Source: JALEFZ01 sp964564415 (lineage in GTDB: Bacteria; Bacteroidota; Bacteroidia; J057). Taken from it: DNA of 64,000 nt. The DNA is taken from assembly GCA_964564415.1 (NCBI GenBank), contig CAZMAV010000002.1, positions 304,779 to 368,778 of the forward strand. The letters run 5' to 3'. Under the pieces are notes generated by a model that made no database searches, had not been told where the DNA came from, and was given only the letters and a program-made list of their open reading frames with translations. Numbering within the stretch: position 1 is the stretch's first letter; every line of letters starts with the position of its first letter. Made by a program: the position numbers and the translations under genes. Shown here in pieces: positions 53,441 through 62,816 of the stretch.

Positions 53441-54925
53441 ATGAATAAACGTCCCGCACATATCTTCTTTCTTCTCCCCATGGGCATTTACCTCCTACAC
53501 AGCTGGTTTTACAGGGATTGGTTGGTGGATGATGCCGCGATTTCTGTGGCCTTCGCCCAAAATCTTGCTGCTGGCCATGGCCTCGTGAGTCAGCCGGGAA
53601 GGCCGCCTGTAGAAGCCTATTCCAATCCACTTTGGGTATTTCTGCTGGCCTTCGCAGAATTCATGGGGCTTTTTCATCTTTATGCTACTCCGAAGTTGAT
53701 GGCAGGGGCCGCTGTCTTGCTCGCCGCCTATTGGGTTTACCGGCTGCTGATCACCCGTTATGACCTGTCCTCCCTGTCTGCTGCCCTCTTTCTTTGCCTC
53801 CCCCTGCTCAATGCGCCTTTTGTCTGTTGGGTAAATGCAGGCCTTGAAAACGGTCTCTATATCCTCGGCATTACTGCCCTCTTAGGCCTTTTGCTGCAAA
53901 AAAATCCCCCTTCTCAAGCTCTGATCGGGATTGTCCTGGGAGGCCTGGCCCTTATTCGTCCCGAAGGCATACTTTTTGGCCTGGTCTGGGCAATATGGTG
54001 GCTGAAAAAATGGGACAGTAAGGCTAGAATCAGGGCTTTACCCTTCGCCTTTGGCCTGATACTAAGCCTCGGAATCTACCAACTATTCAGGGTAGCATAC
54101 TTTGGAGAAATTCTGCCCACACCCTTTTATGCTAAAATGGGGAATGAAGGCAGGACTACCGACCTTTGGCTGAAGTTCCATCATGTATTCAGGACCTTGA
54201 CGGGGCCTTTGGGAGGGCTTACGGGAATTGTGTTCGTACTTGTGGCTTTTTTTTCAGCTTTCCGAAAAAAATTTGTCCTGAGCCATCTCCTGCCTCTGGC
54301 TGCCTGGCTGTGTGGAATCCTTATTTTTTTGATTTTGCCCTACGACCATTTGGGATGGTATCGCTATGCCAGCCCCTTTATCTGGCTGAGTTATCTCATG
54401 ATCGCTATTTTAAGTAGGGAATGGACGAGGGATTGGAACAATATCAGGAAAAGAAATAGAATAATCCTTTGGATCACGGGGGGACTTTTCGCGATCGGCC
54501 ATGTGGGCATGGGGGTAATCATTACCCAAAAGAGAAGTAGCCACCCCCCTGTACCCTACCGGGAAGTAGCCCAAAGATACGGGCATAGGTTCAACGATAT
54601 TCTTGGCAGTCAAGGCATTGAGCAAGGAAAAATTCTTATGCCTGACATCGGTGCCACCCTCCTGGTATCGAAGCACGAGGCCTACGATTTTTTGGGATTG
54701 CTAGACCCCTTGATGGCAAAAACCTATCAGCGCGATTCTGCCCGGTACACGGATTACATATTCGAAGAAATCAAGCCCGACCTCATTGGCAGCCACGGGC
54801 TTTGGCTGGAGGACAGAGACTGGCAGCAGGACCCCAGATTGGTCAGGGATTACGAAATTTATTCCCGAGCTCCGCTTGCCGGGGGCATGGAGGCCCTGGT
54901 CTACATACGCAAAGCTGATAATTGA
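53441..54925 (+). CDS. GT-C-type membrane glycosyltransferase
   Basis: 494 residues with about ten membrane helices. After the first helix comes WLVDDAAISVAFAQNLAAGHGLV, a DD-containing first loop as in GT-C (PMT/ArnT-like) enzymes, then EAYSNPLWVFLLAF. The remainder alternates hydrophobic helices and short loops, with a soluble C-terminal part (~390-494; LMPDIGATLLVSKHEAYDFLGLLDPLM). Such enzymes transfer sugars from polyprenyl-linked donors on the periplasmic side. Acceptor unknown. It ends 71 bases before the glyS start. Confidence 0.75.
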   Translation: MNKRPAHIFFLLPMGIYLLHSWFYRDWLVDDAAISVAFAQNLAAGHGLVSQPGRPPVEAYSNPLWVFLLAFAEFMGLFHLYATPKLMAGAAVLLAAYWVYRLLITRYDLSSLSAALFLCLPLLNAPFVCWVNAGLENGLYILGITALLGLLLQKNPPSQALIGIVLGGLALIRPEGILFGLVWAIWWLKKWDSKARIRALPFAFGLILSLGIYQLFRVAYFGEILPTPFYAKMGNEGRTTDLWLKFHHVFRTLTGPLGGLTGIVFVLVAFFSAFRKKFVLSHLLPLAAWLCGILIFLILPYDHLGWYRYASPFIWLSYLMIAILSREWTRDWNNIRKRNRIILWITGGLFAIGHVGMGVIITQKRSSHPPVPYREVAQRYGHRFNDILGSQGIEQGKILMPDIGATLLVSKHEAYDFLGLLDPLMAKTYQRDSARYTDYIFEEIKPDLIGSHGLWLEDRDWQQDPRLVRDYEIYSRAPLAGGMEALVYIRKADN

Positions 54926-54967
54926 ATTTTATACTTGCCCTATATTTCTCCCTCATCCCTAAAAGTG

Positions 54968-54975
54968 TATCTTTG
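54968..54975 (+). promoter_or_regulatory. Bacteroidota -7 box upstream of glyS
   Basis: TATCTTTG is an exact -7 match. It ends 21 bases before the ATG at 54997 and supports that start, since it lies inside the longer reading frame that begins at 54922. Confidence 0.45.
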
Positions 54976-54996
54976 CCCCCGAAATCAATACACCCG

Positions 54997-56541
54997 ATGA
55001 ATTACGACGATATTTTTCCCAAGGTTATTTCTCATGCCAAGGAGTACGGCTTTGTCTTTCCCTCCAGCGAAATCTATGATGGGCTAGGTGCCGTCTACGA
55101 CTATGGTCAATTAGGAGTAGAATTAAAAAACAACATCAAGACGGCCTGGTGGAAGTCTATGGTGCAAATGCATGAAAATATCGTCGGACTGGATGCGGCA
55201 ATCCTTATGCATCCTACTACCTGGAAGGCCTCCGGCCACGTAGATGCATTTTCTGACCCTTTGATCGACAATAAGGATTCCAAAAAGCGGTACCGCGCCG
55301 ATGTGCTCATCGAGGATCAGATTGCCAAATACAAGGCTAAGTCCCTCAAAGACACCCTCAAGCGCGCCAAAAAAGAAGGCTGGGAAGAAGGTTCGGAGGA
55401 ATATGAGAAGTATCTTCTAAGCAATAGAAACGCTAAAAAAGCCCAGGACCTCCAGCAAGAATTTGAAACCGCCCTTAACAGTGAGGACCTTAGCAAACTC
55501 CGGGACATTATCCTGGACCAGGGCATCGCCTGTGAGGTGAGTGGTTCTAAGGAGTGGTCAGAGGTCAGACAGTTCAACCTCATGTTCAAGACCCAGTTGG
55601 GGGCTACGGCGGATTCTACCATGGACTTGTTTATGCGTCCCGAAACGGCCCAAGGGATTTTTGTCAACTACCTCAACGTTCAGAAGACCTCTCGTCAGAA
55701 GCTTCCCTTTGGGATTGCCCAGATCGGAAAAGCCTTCAGAAATGAAATCGTGGCCCGTCAGTTTATCTTCCGCATGAGGGAATTTGAGCAGATGGAAATG
55801 CAGTTTTTCGTCAAGCCTGGTTCCCAGGCCGAGTGGTACGAATACTGGAAGAAATATCGGATGAATTGGCACAAGGCCTTGGGGATCAAGGAAGATTACC
55901 TCCATTGGCACAAGCATGAAAAATTAGCACACTATGCCGATGCAGCCGAGGATATAGAGTTTCGCTTTCCCTTTGGTTTCAAAGAACTGGAGGGCATACA
56001 TTCCCGCACTGATTTTGACCTGGGCAAGCACGAGGAGTTTTCCGGCAAAAAACTCCGCTACTTCGATCCTGAATCTCAGGAATCCTATGTTCCCTATGTA
56101 GTGGAAACCTCTGTGGGGCTGGATCGCACCTTTTTGGCTCACATGAGCAACGCTTATCTGGAAGAAGATGTACCCAATGCCAAGGGAGGAAGAGATACCC
56201 GTGTCGTAATGAAGCTCCATCCCCTGCTGGCTCCCTACAAGGCTGCAGTATTTCCCCTGGTGAAGAAGGATGGATTACCTGAAATCGCCCGCAGCATCAT
56301 GGATGAACTGAAGTTTGAGGCCAATGTCATGTATGATGAAAAAGACTCTGTAGGCCGACGTTATCGCCGCCACGATGCAATTGGGACACCCTTTTGCCTC
56401 ACGGTGGATCATGATACAAAGGATGACCAAAAAGTGACGGTCCGTGATCGGGATAGCCTGGAGCAGGTCAGAATTCCTACAGCAGAAGTCAAGGCTTACA
56501 TTTCCCGAAAACTGAGCTGGAAAGAATTGTTGGACTGGTAG
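54997..56541 (+). CDS. glyS: Glycyl-tRNA synthetase (homodimeric type)
   Basis: Charges tRNA-Gly. I start at ATG 54997 (MNYDDIFPKVISHAKEYGFVFPSSEIYDGLGAVYDYG), because the longer frame from 54922 crosses the promoter box. 514 residues of the single-chain alpha2 class II enzyme, with FRNEI in AFRNEIVARQFIFRMREFEQMEMQFF (motif 2) and VVETSVGLDRTFLAHM (motif 3), and an anticodon-binding domain at the end (APYKAAVFPLVKK). Normal length is about 460-515. Confidence 0.96.
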   Translation: MNYDDIFPKVISHAKEYGFVFPSSEIYDGLGAVYDYGQLGVELKNNIKTAWWKSMVQMHENIVGLDAAILMHPTTWKASGHVDAFSDPLIDNKDSKKRYRADVLIEDQIAKYKAKSLKDTLKRAKKEGWEEGSEEYEKYLLSNRNAKKAQDLQQEFETALNSEDLSKLRDIILDQGIACEVSGSKEWSEVRQFNLMFKTQLGATADSTMDLFMRPETAQGIFVNYLNVQKTSRQKLPFGIAQIGKAFRNEIVARQFIFRMREFEQMEMQFFVKPGSQAEWYEYWKKYRMNWHKALGIKEDYLHWHKHEKLAHYADAAEDIEFRFPFGFKELEGIHSRTDFDLGKHEEFSGKKLRYFDPESQESYVPYVVETSVGLDRTFLAHMSNAYLEEDVPNAKGGRDTRVVMKLHPLLAPYKAAVFPLVKKDGLPEIARSIMDELKFEANVMYDEKDSVGRRYRRHDAIGTPFCLTVDHDTKDDQKVTVRDRDSLEQVRIPTAEVKAYISRKLSWKELLDW

Positions 56542-56658
56542 GTAAACCTTCTGATTCTGAAAACTGTATTATTAATGGTAAGTTATGAAGGAAGTTCCAA
56601 CAGAGACTTCTGCTCTAGCCTAGTGAAGGCATCAGTGGAGATGAAAAGACCAAACCCT

Positions 56659-57699
56659 ATGGCCCAGCGACTGGATATACAGGCATTCATACAAAAACAA
56701 GATCAGCAAAACCTCCCCGTCATAGATGTGAGATCTCCGGAAGAATTTGAAAAAGGACACTTTCCCGGTGCTTACAACATTCCCCTGTTTGACAATGAAG
56801 AAAGGGCCATTGTAGGTACGCTTTACAAGCAGGTAGGGCGAGAAGAGGCCTACCTGAAAGGCCTCGAACTGGTAGGGCCCAAGATGAGGAGTTTTGTAGA
56901 AAGGGCCAGGGAAATAGCTCATGGTGGATCTTTGCTTACTTATTGCTGGAGGGGAGGGATGCGTTCAAGCAGCATGGCCTGGCTTTGGGAAAGCAGTGGA
57001 ATGACAGTTGACACCCTTGAGGGAGGATACAAAGCCTTCCGTCGCTGGGTACTGGAAGGGATGAAAGAAGAAGTAAGGCTTCACGTGCTGGGAGGTCCTA
57101 CAGGATCGGGAAAAACGGTCATCCTCCATGAGTTGGCTTGCCTGGGGGAGCAGGTCATCGACTTAGAGGGCCTGGCCAATCACAAGGGATCGGCCTTTGG
57201 AGCTATTGGTGAAGAGCCACAGCCCAGCGTAGAGCACTTCCAAAACCTGCTTTGGAAAGCCTTGGAAGGGCAGGACTTGGGAAGGCCCATCTGGGTGGAG
57301 GATGAAAGCATTCATATTGGAAAGGTCCTCATTCCCAAGCCTTTTTATCGAAAAATGCAGGAATCGCCCATATTCGTCATAGACGTACCTGTGGACGTAC
57401 GCCTGGACCACCTGGTTGAAGTCTACACCGGAGTGAGCAATGACCTCCTCAAAGGAGCCATTCAGAGGATTCGGAAGAGGCTGGGCAATGAAAATACTGT
57501 AAAAGCTCAAGAAGCTGTAGATCAGGGGGATTACCGAAGTGCAGCTGCCATTTGCCTGACCTATTACGACAAGACCTACGGATACGGTTTAACTCAAAAA
57601 TCGAAACACTTAGTAAGGAATCTGGACCTTCAAAGCGGCGATCCAACATTGTCGGCGCAAAAATTGTTAGACTTAGCCTACGAAAAACAGCCTAAATGA
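56659..57699 (+). CDS. mnmH: tRNA 2-selenouridine synthase (MnmH/SelU)
   Basis: Replaces sulfur of 2-thiouridine at the wobble position of some tRNAs with selenium via a geranylated intermediate. I favour ATG 56659 (MAQRLDIQAFIQKQ); frames from 56575 and 56641 add unlike residues. Rhodanese domain with Cys in LLTYCWRGGMRSSS (Cys124 counted from the 56575 start), IDVRSPEEFEKGHFPGAYNIPL at its start, then a P-loop domain GPTGSGKT. VDLEGLANHKGSAFG-type block (here IDLEGLANHKGSAFG) and VEDESIHIGKVLIP are all present. Its stop overlaps the selD start (ATGA), so the two are translationally coupled. Confidence 0.95.
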   Translation: MAQRLDIQAFIQKQDQQNLPVIDVRSPEEFEKGHFPGAYNIPLFDNEERAIVGTLYKQVGREEAYLKGLELVGPKMRSFVERAREIAHGGSLLTYCWRGGMRSSSMAWLWESSGMTVDTLEGGYKAFRRWVLEGMKEEVRLHVLGGPTGSGKTVILHELACLGEQVIDLEGLANHKGSAFGAIGEEPQPSVEHFQNLLWKALEGQDLGRPIWVEDESIHIGKVLIPKPFYRKMQESPIFVIDVPVDVRLDHLVEVYTGVSNDLLKGAIQRIRKRLGNENTVKAQEAVDQGDYRSAAAICLTYYDKTYGYGLTQKSKHLVRNLDLQSGDPTLSAQKLLDLAYEKQPK

Positions 57700-58736
57700 T
57701 AGATACACAAGACATAAAACTAACTCAATACAGCCATGGAGCCGGTTGTGGATGCAAGATTTCACCCAAGGTGCTATCTACCATCCTGAAGAGTACACAG
57801 TCCTCCATTCCGGATTCTAACCTCCTCGTAGGCAATGATACACGGGATGATGCCGCTGTTTATGACCTTGGAGACGGAACGGCCATTGTCTCTACCACCG
57901 ATTTTTTTATGCCCATCGTAGATGATGCGGTAGATTTTGGGCGAATCGCCTCGGTCAATGCCATCAGTGATGTATACGCCATGGGTGCTACTCCCATAAT
58001 GGCCATTGCTATCCTGGGATGGCCTGTAGATACCCTGCCTCCTGAGGTAGCCCAGCAAGTGCTTGAAGGGGCGCGCATGGCCTGTAAAGAAGCCCGTATT
58101 ACCCTGGCAGGTGGGCACAGCATCGACAGCCCCGAGCCCATATTTGGCCTAACAGTTACAGGTCGGGTCAATGTTGCCAATATTCGTAAAAATAGCGGGG
58201 CCATCATAGGAAATAAATTATTCCTGACAAAGCCCCTGGGTGTGGGAGCCCTGAGTACCGCCCAAAAGCAAGGCAAACTACTCGATGAGCATGCCACCAT
58301 CGCCAGGGACAGCATGGTCAAGCTCAACAATGTTGGGGAAATATTTGCCCGGCATCCTTATGTCAAAGCTATGACAGATGTAACTGGCTTTGGCCTTTTG
58401 GGGCATTTGGCAGAAATGTGCGAGGGCAGCCGGACATCAGCCATCATCGACTTCGACAAGGTCCCCCTGATTCCCGAGGCAGAATACTACATCAAGAAAG
58501 GAGCTATCCCTGGAGGAACCAAGCGCAATTGGGAATCCTATGGGCATCAGATCAGCAACATCAGCGAATACCAACGAAACATCCTTTGCGACCCACAGAC
58601 CAGCGGAGGACTGCTCATTTCTGTAGTAGGTGAGTATGAGCGTGAATTCCTGCAAATGGCCGGAGGATTGGGATACAGATTGAAGGCCTTTGGGGAAATG
58701 GTTGAGGCCGAAGACCCCTTGATTACGGTCAATTGA
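57696..58736 (+). CDS. selD: Selenide, water dikinase
   Basis: Makes selenophosphate from selenide and ATP, the selenium donor of MnmH. 346 residues. The catalytic region YSHGAGCGCKISPKVL places Cys18 at the position of the catalytic Cys (or selenocysteine) of other SelD proteins and Lys21 next to it; it is a normal Cys codon here, not UGA. Nucleotide motifs DDAAVYDLGDG, STTDFFMPIVDDAVDFGRIASVNAISDVYAMGA and GGHSIDSPEPIFGL are intact. It overlaps mnmH, so selenium in this window serves tRNA modification. No selA, selB or selC is visible here. Confidence 0.97.
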   Translation: MIDTQDIKLTQYSHGAGCGCKISPKVLSTILKSTQSSIPDSNLLVGNDTRDDAAVYDLGDGTAIVSTTDFFMPIVDDAVDFGRIASVNAISDVYAMGATPIMAIAILGWPVDTLPPEVAQQVLEGARMACKEARITLAGGHSIDSPEPIFGLTVTGRVNVANIRKNSGAIIGNKLFLTKPLGVGALSTAQKQGKLLDEHATIARDSMVKLNNVGEIFARHPYVKAMTDVTGFGLLGHLAEMCEGSRTSAIIDFDKVPLIPEAEYYIKKGAIPGGTKRNWESYGHQISNISEYQRNILCDPQTSGGLLISVVGEYEREFLQMAGGLGYRLKAFGEMVEAEDPLITVN

Positions 58737-58841
58737 TCCTGGTTTTCCTAAAGTGAAGGGCAGAGTCTTTGAGTTTGTGCTAACCAGCCCTAGGATCACT
58801 CGTGGATTTGGGAAAAGCAAATCTTTAATGCCTGCCTTACC

Positions 58842-59585
58842 ATGCTCGACCGAAAGCATTTGATTCTTGGCACAGGGACGCTGGGACTCCTCTTTATCTT
58901 GACCTTTGTAACTTCCTACCGGGTGCGGGATGTTTTCTTTGTTATCCTTTATGATCTCCGACATAGCCATGTAGATGTGAAGGAAGAGGTAGAAATTGAC
59001 CGCATCCTAGAGAACTTTGAATCCCAGCCATACTCCCAACTTCCCGAGGCCTATCTTTCTGAAACACAATCTGACATAGCTCCTTCCCGCAGTATGCTGG
59101 CGGGAAGGAGCTATTACCTTGTACCACCTGGTGCTGTATATAAAAAAATTGTAGGGCCCTTCAGGATCAGGGACTTTATGCCCAAAGACAGGTATTACCG
59201 CTCGAATACCCTAAGGATGAAAGGGGAGATCATCTGGCTAATGGATAAGCGGGTCCTCAAAAAATTACTCCAATTGCAGCAACATTTGGCCAAGGCTGAC
59301 TTTGACGAAGATGCCTTCCACGTAGTCAGTGGATATCGACATCCCGCCTACAATGCCAAAGTAGGAGGAGCCTCCAAAAGCAGACATACCTTGGGACAGG
59401 CCATAGATATTTCCGTGGCCGACATCGATAAAAATGGACGTATCGAGAAAAAAGACAAAGCCATAGTCCTGGACCTGCTCGAAAAGAAGGTAATACGGAG
59501 TTTTGGTGGGCTGGGACTTTATCCTAAGACACAAACCGTCCACCTGGATGTCAGGGGCTACCGCGCAAGGTGGAAGAGTTATTAG
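58842..59585 (+). CDS. M15-type peptidase with an EF-hand-like loop
   Basis: 247 residues. One N-terminal membrane helix (~6-24) anchors a periplasmic domain. The C-terminal half is a peptidase M15A fold (D,D-carboxypeptidase type): HVVSGYRHPAYNAKVGGA, SRHTLGQAIDIS with zinc ligands His and Asp, and VHLDVRG with the last His. Right after the Asp the chain contains DIDKNGRIEKKD (~197-208), which matches the 12-residue EF-hand/calcium loop DxDxNGxIxxxD. This insertion could bind Ca2+ and affect the active site. Substrate probably peptidoglycan stem peptides. Confidence 0.8.
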   Translation: MLDRKHLILGTGTLGLLFILTFVTSYRVRDVFFVILYDLRHSHVDVKEEVEIDRILENFESQPYSQLPEAYLSETQSDIAPSRSMLAGRSYYLVPPGAVYKKIVGPFRIRDFMPKDRYYRSNTLRMKGEIIWLMDKRVLKKLLQLQQHLAKADFDEDAFHVVSGYRHPAYNAKVGGASKSRHTLGQAIDISVADIDKNGRIEKKDKAIVLDLLEKKVIRSFGGLGLYPKTQTVHLDVRGYRARWKSY

Positions 59586-59601
59586 ATTAGAATCTTAAAT
59601 C

Positions 59602-60057
59602 TCATGCCCATCCCAAAATAAGGCTTAGTTCTCTGGCCAGAAAGTAGGATAGCAGGATCAAAGTTAGATGGTATAGGGGTCGAATCCAGCTGGGAGAGGC
59701 CTTTAAATGAAGGCCGAGGGCTTCTTCTAAAATCTGGAAGAGGGCAAAACCTGTAAAAGTCAGGGTAAAAGTCAGGTGTAGCCTTCTCAGAATGAGCATG
59801 GCCGCAAGGTCATGTATGCCACCACTAAGGGCAAAAGTCCCTAATAAGGCCAAAGGTCGGGATAAGAAGTTCCTGAGCGGGCGGTAGACAAAATAGAGGA
59901 GATAGTAAGAAAATAAAGGATTCCAGTTTTGCCAAAACCTGGCAAATCGTTCTGCCATGAAGGATTGCTGGATCATATGGGCAAGCCTATGGAAGGGATG
60001 CCTGCCCGAACCCATTTTCCTTTTCTCATATGCCCGGTATGACGGCCGCTTTGCCAT
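59602..60057 (-). CDS. Small MBOAT-like membrane protein
   Basis: 151 residues, four or so hydrophobic helices. RFWQNWNPLFSYYLLYFVYRPLRNFLSRPLALLGTFALSGGIHDLAAML resembles the FWxxWHxxLSxYxxxYxYxPL and SGxxHD/E part of MBOAT acyltransferases, including the conserved His (in GGIHDLA). The normal MBOAT is 350-450 residues, so this is only the catalytic C-terminal half. Either a stand-alone short family member or a remnant. It is convergent with the M15 peptidase gene, 16 bases apart. Confidence 0.5.
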   Translation of the reverse strand: MAKRPSYRAYEKRKMGSGRHPFHRLAHMIQQSFMAERFARFWQNWNPLFSYYLLYFVYRPLRNFLSRPLALLGTFALSGGIHDLAAMLILRRLHLTFTLTFTGFALFQILEEALGLHLKASPSWIRPLYHLTLILLSYFLARELSLILGWA

Positions 60058-60293
60058 AGATTCAAGTTAAGATAGATTCCGTAGGGATATCGCCAAAATC
60101 CAATTTGATTTTCTCCCTCCCTTTCGATAAAATTGTATGCAAGCATAATATTTTTTGTTTCGTCCTTTTGCCCCTTTGTAGAAGGCTTTGTCTGTTTTTA
60201 GACCAAGTGTTATGCATGCATACGTTATTTTGAGACATAAACGATCTTTCAACTCGTACTTACTTCCTATCAAAAGTATCATAAACCTATCAC

Positions 60294-62747
60294 ATGCAGG
60301 TAGCTGAACAACAAAAGGCCCAAGCCTCATCCACCCGAAACAGGAGGATCAAAAGAATCGCTGTCCTTGGCTCGGGGGTCATGGGTTCCCGCATTGCCTG
60401 CCACTTCGCCAATATCGGCGTGGAGGTACTGCTGCTCGACATTGTCCCTCGCGAACTCACCGAAAAGGAAAAGGCCAAAGGGCTAAGCCTGGAGCATCCC
60501 GCGGTCCGCAATCGCCTTGTCAACGACTCTCTCAAGGCAGCCATCAAAGGAAAGCCCGCTCCTCTCTATCACCAAGACTTTGCCCATCGGATACACACTG
60601 GAAACTTTGAAGACGACTTCGAAAAAATCAAAGATTGCGACTGGATTCTGGAAGCTGTCGTGGAGCGTCTGGACATCAAGAAAAAGGTCTTTGAGCAAGT
60701 CGAAGCCCACAGGAAGCCCGGCTCCATCGTAACCTCCAATACCTCCGGTATTCCCATCCAAATGATGATCGAAGGTAGATCAGAGGACTTTCAGAAGAAC
60801 TTCTGTGGAACCCACTTCTTCAATCCCCCGCGCTATCTTCGCCTCCTGGAAATCATACCAAGTCCCAAGACCGATCAAAGGCTGATTGATTTTCTGATGC
60901 ATTATGGAGATCTGTTTTTGGGTAAGAAAACCGTCCTCTGCAAGGATACCCCAGCCTTTATCGCCAACAGGGTCGGCATTTTTGCCATGGCAAATATTTT
61001 CCGTCTCATCAAGGAGTTGGACTTGAATATCGAAGAGGTAGATAAACTTACCGGTCCTGCCACTGGAAAGCCAAAAACAGGTACCTTTCGCCTTTCTGAC
61101 CTTGTAGGCCTAGATACTACCGTTCACGTACTCAATGGCATCCGTGAAAACTGCCCCGAAGATGAGCGAAGAGACCTCTTTCAGGTTCCTGAATACGTCC
61201 AGAAAATGGTGGACAACAAATGGCTGGGCGACAAGACCGGTCAGGGATTTTATAAAAAGACAAAAGATGAGGAAGGCAATAGGCTGATCCTCTCCCTGGA
61301 CCTGGAAAGCCTGGAATACAGGGAAAAGGCCAAGGTGAATATTCCCAGCCTGAAGTTGGTTAAGAATACCACCAATCTAGCAAAGAAATACAGCACCCTT
61401 TTCAAGGCCGATGACAAGGGCGGTGAATTTACCCGCAAGTCGAGCCTAGCCCTTTGGGCCTACGTCTCCCATCGCATTCCCGAAATCGCTGACGACCTCT
61501 ACCAGATCGATGATGCCATATGTGCAGGTTTCGGATGGGAAAAAGGAGCCTTCCAGGCCTGGGACATGATTGGGGTGAAGAATACCCTGGAGATGTTTGA
61601 ACAGGAAGGGCTGAAATTAGCCCCCTGGGTCCACGAAATGGTCGAAGCCGAACACGAGACTTTTTACAAGGTCGAAGCTGGTCAGCCCTATTTTTACCAC
61701 ATAGCTTCCAAGTCCTACAGGCCTATACCTGGAACGGAGTCTCTCATCATACTTGAAAATATTCCTAAGGAAAAGAAGGTATGGAGCCACGCAGAAGCAT
61801 CCGTCCTGGATATCGGAGATGGGGTGCTCAACGTCCAGTTTCACTCAAAGATGAACTCCATCGGCGAGGGCAACCTAAAGGCCATCCATTCAGCCATAGA
61901 ATATGCCGAGATACATGGCTACCATGGTGTCGTGATTGCCAATGAAGGTGAAAACTTCTCCGTAGGGGCTAACATCATGCTCATGCTCATGATGGCGACC
62001 CAGGGAGAGTGGGATGAACTCAACCTTGCCGTCAAGTCCTTCCAGGACACCTCGATGCTTATTCGCTACTCCAATATTCCCGTTGTCGTGGCTCCTCATG
62101 CCATGACCCTCGGTGGGGGCTGTGAATTTACCATGCATTCGGACCTGGCTGTCGCTGCTGCGGAGACCTACATCGGACTGGTAGAAGTGGGTATCGGGGT
62201 AATTCCTGGAGGTGCAGGTACCAAGGAGATGGCCCTCCGAGCCGCAGACATCTACAAAAATGACGCAGTATTGGGAACCAAGGTCGTGGAAAAAGCTTTG
62301 ATGAGCATTGCTACGGCCAAGGTAGCAACTTCGGCAGAGGAAGCCCGAGGCCTGGATATTCTCCGCCCTGATGACAAGGTGGTGATCAACCGCGACCGCC
62401 GCATCAAGGAAGCTAAGGAAGCCGTGCTTGCCATGGCAGAAGATGGCTACGTGGCCGGGACTCCCCGTAAGGATATTCCCGTCTTGGGTCGCAATGCCCT
62501 GGCCAGTCTCTATGCAGGTATCGCCGGGATGCAGTACGGCCACTATGCCAGCCAACACGATGCCCTGATCGCCCGTAAAATTGCCTACGTTCTCTGTGGA
62601 GGAGACATCAGCGGGTCCACGACCCACGTCTCCGAGCAGTACCTCCTGGATCTGGAGCGGGAAGCCTTCCTCCAGCTTGCCGGCGAAAAGAAGACCATGG
62701 AACGCATGCAGCACATGCTACAAACAGGCAAGCCCCTGCGCAATTAA
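60294..62747 (+). CDS. fadN: 3-hydroxyacyl-CoA dehydrogenase/enoyl-CoA hydratase (FadN-type)
   Basis: Performs the hydration and the NAD-dependent oxidation steps of beta-oxidation. 817 residues in the FadN order: Rossmann HAD domain first (KRIAVLGSGVMGSRIACHFANIG, residues ~20-42), HAD C-terminal helices (FIANRVGIFAMANIFRL; GETGKPKTG-type here GPATGKPKTGTFRLSDLVGLD), then a crotonase domain at the end (~500-750) with VVIANEGENFSVGANIMLML, APHAMTLGGGCEFTMHSDLAVAAAETYIGLVEVGIGVIPGGAGT. Acts with the thiolase that follows 69 bases downstream. Confidence 0.93.
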   Translation: MQVAEQQKAQASSTRNRRIKRIAVLGSGVMGSRIACHFANIGVEVLLLDIVPRELTEKEKAKGLSLEHPAVRNRLVNDSLKAAIKGKPAPLYHQDFAHRIHTGNFEDDFEKIKDCDWILEAVVERLDIKKKVFEQVEAHRKPGSIVTSNTSGIPIQMMIEGRSEDFQKNFCGTHFFNPPRYLRLLEIIPSPKTDQRLIDFLMHYGDLFLGKKTVLCKDTPAFIANRVGIFAMANIFRLIKELDLNIEEVDKLTGPATGKPKTGTFRLSDLVGLDTTVHVLNGIRENCPEDERRDLFQVPEYVQKMVDNKWLGDKTGQGFYKKTKDEEGNRLILSLDLESLEYREKAKVNIPSLKLVKNTTNLAKKYSTLFKADDKGGEFTRKSSLALWAYVSHRIPEIADDLYQIDDAICAGFGWEKGAFQAWDMIGVKNTLEMFEQEGLKLAPWVHEMVEAEHETFYKVEAGQPYFYHIASKSYRPIPGTESLIILENIPKEKKVWSHAEASVLDIGDGVLNVQFHSKMNSIGEGNLKAIHSAIEYAEIHGYHGVVIANEGENFSVGANIMLMLMMATQGEWDELNLAVKSFQDTSMLIRYSNIPVVVAPHAMTLGGGCEFTMHSDLAVAAAETYIGLVEVGIGVIPGGAGTKEMALRAADIYKNDAVLGTKVVEKALMSIATAKVATSAEEARGLDILRPDDKVVINRDRRIKEAKEAVLAMAEDGYVAGTPRKDIPVLGRNALASLYAGIAGMQYGHYASQHDALIARKIAYVLCGGDISGSTTHVSEQYLLDLEREAFLQLAGEKKTMERMQHMLQTGKPLRN

Positions 62748-62763
62748 TCTTTAACATCCACTC

Positions 62764-62798
62764 CTCCGGGGAAGAATCATCAAGCCTCTTCCCCGGAG
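62764..62798 (+). promoter_or_regulatory. Hairpin in the fadN-fadA spacer
   Basis: CTCCGGGGAAGA-type arm (62764-62775) pairs perfectly over 12 bases with 62787-62798, followed by ATATTTTA. Sits between two genes of one operon, so it may attenuate or protect the upstream message. Confidence 0.5.
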
Positions 62799-62816
62799 AT
62801 ATTTTAGAATATTCCA

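Noticed and set aside
54922..54996. The N-terminal extension of glyS from ATG 54922
   Set aside because: It contains the promoter box at 54968-54975 and its residues do not match the family, while MNYDDIFPKV at 54997 does.
57696..58736. Selenocysteine (UGA) in SelD
   Set aside because: The catalytic position is encoded by a normal Cys codon.
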